Below, in pieces: positions 6,130 through 11,133 of a stretch of DNA of 12,005 nt. Below the pieces are notes generated by a model. That model worked only from the letters and a program-made list of their open reading frames with translations, was not told the DNA's origin and did not search any database. The position numbers were made by a program, and so were the translations under genes. The number at the start of each line of letters is the position of its first letter. Within the stretch, counting starts at the first letter, position 1. The stretch spans positions 1-12,005 of the forward strand of contig QMME01000092.1 in NCBI GenBank assembly GCA_003647095.1. The letters run 5' to 3'. The DNA comes from Deltaproteobacteria bacterium (GTDB lineage: Bacteria; Myxococcota; B64-G9).

Positions 6130-7062
6130 CTATTTTATTTCCAGCATGCGTTCCAGCGCCCGCCGGGCCCGGGCGGCGATCTCCGGCTCCACCCGCACCA
6201 CCGTCTCGTTGCTCTCCAGCGCCCGGGCGATCTTCTCCAGGTTGTTCCACTTCATGTTGGGGCAGATGGCCTGCTCGGAGGCGGGCACGAAATGCTTGCC
6301 GGGGTTTTCCACGCGCATGCGGTGGATGATGCCCAGCTCGGTGCCGATGATGAAGGTGTCGGCGTCGCTCTGGGCCACCCGGCGGATCATCTGCCCGGTG
6401 GACAGCACCCCGTCGGCCAGCTCGGTCACCTCGGGGCGGCACTCCGGGTGCACCAGCACCTCGGCGCAGGGATGGGCGGCGCGGGCCTGCTGGACGTCGG
6501 CGGCGCGGATGCGCCGGTGGGTGGGGCAGTAGCCGGGCCAGGGGATGATCTCGCGCCCGGCCAGGCGGCCGGCGTGGGTGCCCAGGTACTGGTCGGGCAC
6601 GAACAGCACCGGCCGGCCCGGCTCGATGCTTTCGAGCACCTGCACGGCGTTGGCCGAGGTGCAGCAGATGTCGCTTTCCGCCTTCACCGCGGCGGTGGAG
6701 TTGACGTAGGTCACCACCACGGCGTCGGGGTGCTCGGCCCGGGCCCGGCGCAGCGACTCGGCGTCGACCATGTCGGCCATGGGGCAGCCGGAGCGCGGGT
6801 CGGGCAGCAGCACCGTCTTCTGCGGCGAGAGGATGGCCGCCGTCTCGGCCATGAAGTGCACCCCGCAGAAGACGATCACCTCGGCGTCGGTGGCGGCGGC
6901 CTTGCGGCTGAGGTCGAGCGAGTCGCCGCAGAAGTCGGCCACCTGTTGCACCTCGCCCAGCTGGTAGTTGTGGGCCAGGATGACGGCCCGGCGCTCGCGG
7001 CGCAGGCGGTCGATTTTCGCCAGCAGCTGGTCGTCGTTTCCGTTGCTTGCCCGTTGCGTCAT
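6130..7062 (-). CDS. nadA: Quinolinate synthase NadA
   Basis: NadA condenses iminoaspartate with dihydroxyacetone phosphate to quinolinate, the precursor of NAD, using a [4Fe-4S] cluster. The 310 residues show all three repeated domains: AVILAHNYQLGEVQQVADF (26-44), PDPRSGCPMADM with Cys93, TYVNSTAAVKAESDICCTSANA (118-139), PDQYLGTHAGR, HPECRPEV with Cys208, ELGIIHRM (242-249) and ICPNMKWNNLEKI with Cys267. Cys93, Cys208 and Cys267 are the expected cluster ligands. The ATG at 7062 has a GGGAG site about 8 bases upstream. It is transcribed alone from the promoter at 7099-7127; nadB and nadC are not in view. The cluster requirement links it loosely to the sulfur-handling genes nearby. Confidence 0.96.
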   Translation of the reverse strand: MTQRASNGNDDQLLAKIDRLRRERRAVILAHNYQLGEVQQVADFCGDSLDLSRKAAATDAEVIVFCGVHFMAETAAILSPQKTVLLPDPRSGCPMADMVDAESLRRARAEHPDAVVVTYVNSTAAVKAESDICCTSANAVQVLESIEPGRPVLFVPDQYLGTHAGRLAGREIIPWPGYCPTHRRIRAADVQQARAAHPCAEVLVHPECRPEVTELADGVLSTGQMIRRVAQSDADTFIIGTELGIIHRMRVENPGKHFVPASEQAICPNMKWNNLEKIARALESNETVVRVEPEIAARARRALERMLEIK

Positions 7063-7098
7063 GGTTCTCGCTCCCGTCTCCTCCCGCGGCCGCCGGGA

Positions 7099-7127
7099 AT
7101 ACTAGCAGGGCCGGCGGGTGCTGAAAA
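7099..7127 (-). promoter_or_regulatory. Extended -10 promoter for nadA
   Basis: On the minus strand TTTTCA (7122-7127, 4/6) is followed after 17 bases by TAGTAT (7099-7104, 4/6), with TGC directly before the -10 box. The expected start gives a leader of about 30 bases that holds the GGAG-type ribosome sites. I see no known riboswitch or operator palindrome in the leader. Confidence 0.6.
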
Positions 7128-7174
7128 GGCGAATCTGCCCGGAGATGCGCGGCGGGGGCGGGGCGCCTCGTGCC

Positions 7175-8116
7175 CTACGATCCGGGTGCCGCGTCCTCTC
7201 CGGGCTCCTCCCCGGCCAGGAGGCGCGCCGCCCCGGCCAGGGTGACCGGGCGGTGGCTGTCGAGCAGGGGCCGGCAGAAGTTGAGCACCGCCTCGTACTT
7301 GCGCTGCCAGGGAAGGCGCGCGTCCGGCTGCAGGCGCAGCCCCGGGTCGAGCCCGTCGGCGGCGATGTCCATGAGATCCAGCCCGTGCAGCTCCAGGCAC
7401 ACGAAGCGGCGGCGGCGCAGCAGCCCGGCCAGCCAGCCGGTTCGCGACGGGCCCAGCAGGGCCAGCACCGCGCCGGTGAGCGGCACCCCCAGCACGGTGG
7501 AGATGGGAAGCTCCAGCAGCCGGCCCTCGCCCCGCCGCCAGGGAGCGTGCGGGTCGGGCCGGTAGGGAGCGGCCGGGGCCAGGGCCTCGCGGGCATCGCC
7601 CGGCAGGGAGGCGCTCCGCCGCCCGGCCGCGCCCAGCAGCAGCCGGGCCAGGCCCTTCGCTCCCTGGTACAGGGGCGCCGGCAGCACCGAGCTGTCGTAG
7701 GCGAAGCCCAGCCGCTCGCACACCGGAAGCAGCCGTTCTCCCAGCAGGTAGCCGGGGGCGCGGAAGCCGCGCGGGCGGCTCCCGCAGGCCCGCTGGATGG
7801 CCTCGTTGGCCCGGCGCAGGTCGTCGGCCATCTCTTCTTCCGGGCGGCGGGAAAGGTCGTAGTGGTGCTCGTGGCTGTGGCAGGCGATCTCGTGCCCGGC
7901 CGCGGCGGCGGCGGCCAGGGAGGCGGCGGCCGCCTCGTCGTCCAGGGTGGCGCCCACCGTAAACAGCGTGCCCCTCATTCCCAGCTCGGCCGCCAGCCGG
8001 CGGAAGCGCTCCGCAGCCGTGGCGGTGATGCCGTCGGCCGGCTCCGCCGCGGGCAGGCCGTAGATGGCCCGGTAGCACCACAGCGGGTCCAGGTCTATGG
8101 TGAGCGCCAGCATCAT
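7175..8116 (-). CDS. Polysaccharide deacetylase family protein
   Basis: 313 residues of the NodB/carbohydrate esterase 4 type, which remove acetyl groups from N-acetyl sugars using a metal. The strand LALTIDLDP (3-11) supplies the Asp pair, HSHEH (80-84) supplies the metal histidines, and FRAPGY (118-123) is motif 3; FVCLELHGLDLMD (238-250) matches the late L-H-x-x-D element. There is no signal peptide or clear transmembrane helix, so it probably acts in the cytoplasm or at the inner face of the membrane, for instance on a lipid-linked sugar. It starts at 8116 in ATGATG, sharing ATGA with the stop of the upstream glycosyltransferase, so the two are coupled. The natural substrate cannot be read from sequence. 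Confidence 0.85.
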   Translation of the reverse strand: MMLALTIDLDPLWCYRAIYGLPAAEPADGITATAAERFRRLAAELGMRGTLFTVGATLDDEAAAASLAAAAAAGHEIACHSHEHHYDLSRRPEEEMADDLRRANEAIQRACGSRPRGFRAPGYLLGERLLPVCERLGFAYDSSVLPAPLYQGAKGLARLLLGAAGRRSASLPGDAREALAPAAPYRPDPHAPWRRGEGRLLELPISTVLGVPLTGAVLALLGPSRTGWLAGLLRRRRFVCLELHGLDLMDIAADGLDPGLRLQPDARLPWQRKYEAVLNFCRPLLDSHRPVTLAGAARLLAGEEPGEDAAPGS

Positions 8117-8877
8117 GGCTGCCGGTCGCGCCCCCGCCGCGGCTCCTGCACCCGGAACAGCCACACCAGCCGGCCGATGTTGTACAGCGCCCGCGGCACC
8201 CGGCGCACCAGGTTGATGGTGGGCCGGCGCTTCTCCCGCAGCACCAGGGGCAGCTCGACGATCTTGAGCCCGGCCCGCTCGGCGCGGATGACCAGTTCCG
8301 AGGCGAACAGGTTCTCCTCCACCCGGCAGGCCTCGGCCAGGGGCGCCACCGCCCGGCGGCGGAAGGCCTTGGGACCGTGGGTATCGGTGCCGCGCAGTCC
8401 CGCCCCGTGGCGCAGCAGGCCGCTCAGCACCCGGGTGGCCAGGCGCCGCACCAGGGGCCGCTCGTCGCGGGCCCCGGGGGCCAGCTTGGAACCGATGACC
8501 ATGTCCGCCCGCCCGGGCCGCAGCAGCCCCAGCGAGGAGCGGTAGAAGTCGATGTCGCACAGGTCGATCTCGTCGCACACGCAGAAGCGGCCGCGCGCGG
8601 CCATGATGCCCCGGCGCAGGGCCCGGCCGTAGTTGGGCTGCTCGTCGTGCAGCACCCGGATCCAGGGCATCTTGCCGCCCAGGCGCCGGGCCTCGTCCAG
8701 GGTGCCGTCGTCGGAGCCGTTTTCGGCCAGGAGGATCTCGAAGGAGTCGGTCACGTCGGGCAGCCGGTAGGCCAGGCCCATGACCGCGTCGGCCAGGATG
8801 AGCCGTTCGTTGTGTACCGGGATGATCACCGACACCTCGGGGGTGCCGCTCACGGTGGCTGCCTGCTTTCCCGCCAT
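8113..8877 (-). CDS. Family 2 glycosyltransferase
   Basis: 254 residues with the GT-A fold order of dolichyl-phosphate-mannose-synthase-like enzymes: VSVIIPVHNE (15-24), ILLAENGSDDGT (48-59), NYGRALRRGI (82-91), the acidic nucleotide-metal region CDEIDLCDIDFY (101-112), and GTDTHGPKAFRR (163-174). It has no transmembrane helices, unlike many undecaprenyl-phosphate sugar transferases, although LYNIGRLVWLF (231-241) near the C terminus may touch the membrane. Coupled to the deacetylase after it; a likely pathway is making a lipid-linked or surface sugar and then deacetylating it. Start at 8877 has no clear Shine-Dalgarno site; an in-frame GTG nine codons in (ACCGTGAGC), preceded by AGGCAG, is a possible alternative. 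Confidence 0.87.
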   Translation of the reverse strand: MAGKQAATVSGTPEVSVIIPVHNERLILADAVMGLAYRLPDVTDSFEILLAENGSDDGTLDEARRLGGKMPWIRVLHDEQPNYGRALRRGIMAARGRFCVCDEIDLCDIDFYRSSLGLLRPGRADMVIGSKLAPGARDERPLVRRLATRVLSGLLRHGAGLRGTDTHGPKAFRRRAVAPLAEACRVEENLFASELVIRAERAGLKIVELPLVLREKRRPTINLVRRVPRALYNIGRLVWLFRVQEPRRGRDRQP

Positions 8878-8886
8878 GGTCCGGGA

Positions 8887-8916
8887 ACGCTAGCACGGAC
8901 GGCACGGGGATTTCCA
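8887..8916 (-). promoter_or_regulatory. Weak promoter candidate for the glycosyltransferase-deacetylase pair
   Basis: On the minus strand TGC precedes TAGCGT (8887-8892, 3/6), with TGGAAA (8911-8916, 4/6) 18 bases upstream. The TGCTA core also occurs in the -10 regions of nadA and thiF. The start would fall only a few bases from the ATG. Confidence 0.28.
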
Positions 8917-8920
8917 GTTT

Positions 8921-9201
8921 CCCCAGATCACCTCTCTTCCTCATCCCCTCCCCCCGGGAGTCCGTACCCCGGTTGCATCCAAGCCCGTGGGGGAGGGTGG
9001 TCGGCCGCAGGCCGACCGGGTGGGGGGCAGCCAGGCCGACCGGCCGGGGGGCAACCAGCGGGATCCACCCCGCACCCCGGTGCCCCTCTCCACATTGGAG
9101 AGGGGCTGCCGGTGTAGTCGAGATCCGCGCGGGGGTGAGGCCGGCGCGCGGGGGTGAGGTCGGCGCGCGGGGGTGAGGCCGGCGCGCGGGGGTGAGGTCG
9201 G
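8921..9201 (+). repeat. R1 modular repeat, large copy (R1b)
   Basis: Fills most of the 353-base gap between the glycosyltransferase and the DUF5615 gene. Modules in order: one AGATC...CCCTCCCCCC tract; a long-range stem in which CCCTCCCCC pairs with GGGGGAGGG; a perfect hairpin GGTCGGCC-GCA-GGCCGACC (8999-9017); a G-rich module of about 24 bases present twice (second unit 9030-9053); the segment ACCAGCGGGATCCACCCCGC; a perfect 10-bp hairpin CCCCTCTCCA-CAT-TGGAGAGGGG (9083-9105); and four 19-base tandem units. The general pattern (CCTCTCC hairpin followed by GGGTGAGG) resembles intergenic repeats seen in many GC-rich bacteria. No T-run follows the hairpins. I see no gene in it. Confidence 0.9.
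9126..9201 (+). repeat. 19-base tandem repeat, four units, in R1b
   Basis: Exactly four units of CGCGCGGGGGTGAGGYCGG at 9126, 9145, 9164 and 9183. Units alternate C, T, C, T at the Y position, so the run can also be read as two 38-base units. The array ends 30 bases before the DUF5615 stop codon. Confidence 0.92.
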
Positions 9202-9230
9202 AAAGCGGCGGTCGGTGGATGGCCAGCTCT

Positions 9231-9602
9231 TCAGCCCGTCTTGATCCACTTTTCACGGTTTGGCGACAAGATTACCAGGCGATCGGCAAGAGACGCGCCC
9301 GGGTGACGTTCAAGAAAAGGCAGCAGCAGATCAATTATCCCCCGCGAAGTGGCCGGGTTGACCTTTAGTCTGACAACCCCATGATGCGAGCCCAGGGGAA
9401 GAACGACCCAATCTCCGAAGTGATCGTCGAGAGTCACCAGGATCCGCTTTTCTGCCACCGCCCGTTCGAGAATCTGTTTGTCATCGGCCCGAGCCTGGCC
9501 TCTCTCCGCGGCACGAACGACATCATGACCCACCGCTTTCAGTTGCCGGCACACCTCGATTCCCAGCATCTGGTCGAGGTAGATTCTCTTCGCTTCAGCC
9601 AA
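9231..9602 (-). CDS. DUF5615 PIN-like toxin candidate
   Basis: 123 residues resembling the small DUF5615 (PIN-like) proteins found as toxins beside DUF433 antitoxins. The family pattern is seen in IYLDQMLGIEVCRQLKAVGHDVV (7-29), RADDKQILERAVAEKRILVTLDDHFGD (38-64) and HGVVRLKV (74-81). Asp10, Asp40/41 and Asp59/60 are candidates for the acidic metal site that in PIN nucleases cuts RNA; activity is inferred. Asp-Gln replaces the more usual Asp-Glu near residue 10. The start is a TTG at 9602, overlapping the end of the DUF433 gene by 8 bases; no ATG lies upstream in frame, so it is probably made by coupled translation. GC content is clearly below that of neighbouring genes. Confidence 0.82.
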   Translation of the reverse strand: MAEAKRIYLDQMLGIEVCRQLKAVGHDVVRAAERGQARADDKQILERAVAEKRILVTLDDHFGDWVVLPLGSHHGVVRLKVNPATSRGIIDLLLPFLERHPGASLADRLVILSPNREKWIKTG

Positions 9603-9825
9603 TGGCGGTCTTGATCTCGGCGTTGTCGAGCGCAGCTCTTGCGTACAACAGTGCAGCCTGGATGTCTTCCCGTTTCAGTTCCGGAAATGATTCCAACAGC
9701 GCGTCCCAGGATTCTCCAGCGGCAATCCTCTCCAGGATGACTGCTACCGGAATCCGGGTTCCCCGGATCACCGGCCTTCCGTTACACACCCTGGGATCGA
9801 GTTCTACCGAGGAATCCAACGACAT
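9595..9825 (-). CDS. DUF433 antitoxin candidate
   Basis: 76 residues matching DUF433, a small winged helix-turn-helix-like family that pairs with DUF5615 toxins. The signature RPVIRGTRIPVAVILERIAAGES (17-39) is clear, followed by the ELKREDIQAALLYA helix (49-62). I chose the ATG at 9825 over the TTG two codons upstream because a GGAGG site sits 6 bases before the ATG. As antitoxin it would neutralise the overlapping DUF5615 protein and probably repress its own promoter (9850-9879). Antitoxin-first order and the 8-base overlap are typical of toxin-antitoxin operons. Confidence 0.85.
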   Translation of the reverse strand: MSLDSSVELDPRVCNGRPVIRGTRIPVAVILERIAAGESWDALLESFPELKREDIQAALLYARAALDNAEIKTAIG

Positions 9826-9849
9826 GCTCAACCTCCAGTTCCTCCTGGC

Positions 9850-9879
9850 ATTCTATCCCCGAAGTTCCAGGGGGGTCAA
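9850..9879 (-). promoter_or_regulatory. Promoter of the DUF433/DUF5615 operon, with a possible operator
   Basis: On the minus strand TTGACC (9874-9879, 5/6) and TAGAAT (9850-9855, 5/6) are 18 bases apart, about 25 bases before the ATG. On the plus strand the spacer reads CCCCGAAGTTCCAGGGG (9857-9873), an imperfect palindrome centred on GAAGTTC, well placed for antitoxin autorepression. The -35 box lies about 18 bases from repeat R1c. Confidence 0.65.
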
Positions 9880-9896
9880 CATGGCTTCCGCAACCT

Positions 9897-10146
9897 CCCC
9901 AGATCCTTCCTATCCTCCCTCCCCCCGGGGGTCCCCCAGATCCTTCCTATCATCCCTCCCCCCGGGGGTCCGTACCGCGGACTCAATCAAGCCCGTGGGG
10001 GAGGGTGGTCGGCCGCAGGCCGACCGGGTGGGGGGCAACCAGCGGGATCCACCCCGCCCCCCGGTGCCCCTCTCCACATTGGAGAGGGGCTGCCGGTGTA
10101 GTCGAGATCCGCGCGGGGGTGAGGTCGGCGCGCGGGGGTGAGGCCG
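9897..10146 (+). repeat. R1 modular repeat, large copy (R1c)
   Basis: Occupies the 404-base divergent gap between the DUF433 gene and hicB, leaving only the two promoters outside it. Two 37-base AGATCCTTCC... units (9901 and 9938) come first, then hairpin GTCCG-TACCG-CGGAC, the long-range CCCTCCCCC/GGGGGAGGG stem, hairpin GGTCGGCC-GCA-GGCCGACC (10007-10025), a single G-rich module, the 10-bp hairpin with CAT loop (10067-10089), and two 19-base tandem units (10110-10146; the last base of the second is changed). This copy has the fewest tandem units of the three large copies. Confidence 0.9.
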
Positions 10147-10159
10147 AAGAGGGTTCTCT

Positions 10160-10189
10160 TTGATCGAATGGCCGTCGTGGATGTATAAT
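10160..10189 (+). promoter_or_regulatory. Promoter of hicBA
   Basis: TTGATC (10160-10165, 4/6) and a perfect TATAAT (10184-10189) are 18 bases apart. Transcription would start near 10196, about 34 bases before the hicB ATG. This is the best -10 box in the window and lies in visibly AT-richer DNA that begins right after repeat R1c. Confidence 0.75.
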
Positions 10190-10229
10190 TGCCTTGTTCG
10201 GGTACGCGGTTTCACGTGGAGGTGAGGCC

Positions 10230-10433
10230 ATGAAACTCAAGGTAATCATTCACGAGGCAGAGGAAGGCGGATACTGGGCAGAGGTTCCGTCCATTCCCGG
10301 TTGCGCAACACAGGGCGATACTTTCGACGAACTGCTCGAGAATCTCTACGAGGCCGTCGAAGGATGCCTGGCGGTGGATCTGAAGGACACCAAGCTGTCC
10401 AAAAAGGACCGCATCATGGAGATTGCCGTTTGA
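10230..10433 (+). CDS. hicB: HicB-family antitoxin (short form)
   Basis: 67 residues of the HicB partial-RNase-H fold, with the family signature GGYWAEVPSIPGCATQGDT (13-31) followed by the FDELLENLYEAVEG helix (32-45). It should bind and block the HicA toxin encoded immediately after it. The protein stops after the core domain and shows no helix-turn-helix or ribbon-helix-helix region, so promoter binding would need the HicAB complex or another factor. The ATG at 10230 follows a strong GGAGGTGAGG site; an upstream TTG at 10194 would lie next to the transcript start and is rejected. Antitoxin precedes toxin, the reverse of the E. coli hicAB order. GC content is well below that of the surrounding DNA. 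Confidence 0.9.
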   Translation: MKLKVIIHEAEEGGYWAEVPSIPGCATQGDTFDELLENLYEAVEGCLAVDLKDTKLSKKDRIMEIAV

Positions 10434-10636
10434 AGACGATATCGGGGCAGGAACTTGCAAGACTCATCGAGAAGAAGGGCTGGGAATTGAGGCGGGTACA
10501 GGGCAGCCATCACATCTATGCCAGGTCCGACAACCCCGCCAGGATTTCCATCCCCATCCACGGAAACCGCCCCTTGAAGCTCGGCCTGCTCAAACACCTG
10601 ATGAAAATCGCCGGCATAACAGAGTCGGAGTTGTAG
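10430..10636 (+). CDS. hicA: HicA-family mRNA interferase toxin
   Basis: 68 residues of the HicA double-stranded-RNA-binding-like toxin family, which cuts mRNA when free of HicB. The sequence shows SGQELARLIEKKGWELRRVQGSHHIY (5-30), with the catalytic histidine in GSHH (His27 in the family alignment), and the C-terminal NRPLKLGLLKHLMKIAGIT (46-64). The start is a TTG at 10430 that shares TTGA with the hicB stop (4-base overlap), so translation is coupled and probably weak, which would keep toxin below antitoxin. The family's first residues (K-T-I-S-G-Q-E) begin right after this codon. Low GC, as for hicB. Confidence 0.9.
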   Translation: MKTISGQELARLIEKKGWELRRVQGSHHIYARSDNPARISIPIHGNRPLKLGLLKHLMKIAGITESEL

Positions 10637-10663
10637 CCCCGCCCGTCTCCGCGCCCCCCCTGC

Positions 10664-11031
10664 CCCCCAGATCCTTCCCCATCCTCATCCCCTCCCCCCG
10701 GGAGTCCCCCAGATCCTTCCTATCCTCCCTCCCCCCGGGGGTCCGTACCGCGGACTCAATCAAGCCCGTGGGGGAGGGTGGTCGGCCGCAGGCCGACCGG
10801 GTGGGGGGCAGCCAGGCCGACCGGCCGGGGGGCAGCCAGGCCGACCGGGTGGGGGCAACCAGCGGGATCCACCCCGCACCCCGGTGCCCCTCTCCACATT
10901 GGAGAGGGGCAGGCAGTTAAGCTGAGAACCGCGCGGGGGTGAGGTCGGCGCGCGGGGGTGAGGCCGGCGCGCGGGGGTGAGGCCGGCGCGCGGGGGTGAG
11001 GTCGGCGCGCGGGGGTGAGGCCGGCGCGCGG
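10664..11031 (+). repeat. R1 modular repeat, longest copy (R1d)
   Basis: Fills most of the 497-base gap after hicA. Modules: two AGATCC tracts (10669, 10711; 42 and 37 bases), hairpin GTCCG-TACCG-CGGAC, the CCCTCCCCC/GGGGGAGGG stem, hairpin GGTCGGCC-GCA-GGCCGACC (10780-10798), three G-rich modules (extra units 10811-10834 and 10835-10857), the 10-bp hairpin with CAT loop (10887-10909), a divergent link (AGGCAGTTAAGCTGAGAA), and five and a third 19-base units. The link after the hairpin differs from the CTGCCGGTGTAGTCGAGAT of the other copies, so this copy may be a recombinant. No coding signal is visible. Confidence 0.9.
10930..11031 (+). repeat. 19-base tandem repeat, five and a third units, in R1d
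   Basis: Units of CGCGCGGGGGTGAGGYCGG at 10930, 10949, 10968, 10987 and 11006, then a 7-base partial unit (11025-11031). The Y positions read T, C, C, T, C. Because 19 is not a multiple of 3, three units form a 57-base period, and reverse-strand frames through the array stay open and encode low-complexity Pro/Arg-rich peptides; these are not genes. Confidence 0.92.
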
Positions 11032-11047
11032 CCTGCACTCTTTCCCC

Positions 11048-11077
11048 TTCCCCTGCAGTCGCCGTTCGGGCTACAAT
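11048..11077 (+). promoter_or_regulatory. Promoter candidate for the DUF4139 gene
   Basis: TACAAT (11072-11077, 5/6) is a good -10 box. The best -35 match 18 bases upstream, TTCCCC (11048-11053), is poor. The predicted leader of about 50 bases leads to an AGGAGG ribosome site before the ATG at 11134. Confidence 0.4.
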
Positions 11078-11133
11078 CGCCGCCCGGTGCTTCCCGCAAC
11101 GACCGGGGCCGAGCACGGCCCGAGGAGGACGCC

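Noticed and set aside
7059..8081. Long reverse-strand frame overlapping the deacetylase
   Set aside because: Composition is low-complexity Ala/Arg/Gly/Pro and it is a frame-shadow of the deacetylase, which has intact family motifs.
9083..9105. Intrinsic terminator from the 10-bp hairpin of R1
   Set aside because: The stem is perfect, but it is followed by CTGCCGG, not a T-run, on the plus strand, and by CACCGGG on the minus strand.
9126..9201. CRISPR array
   Set aside because: The 19-base units are directly abutting with no spacers, and no cas gene is present.
10007..10089. Integron attC site or cassette array
   Set aside because: The hairpins lack the R-box/L-box layout of attC, all genes are not in one direction, and there is no integrase in the window.
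8921..11031. Insertion sequence or composite transposon
   Set aside because: No transposase, no terminal inverted repeats bracketing the block and no target-site duplication that I can see; the R1 copies are direct repeats.
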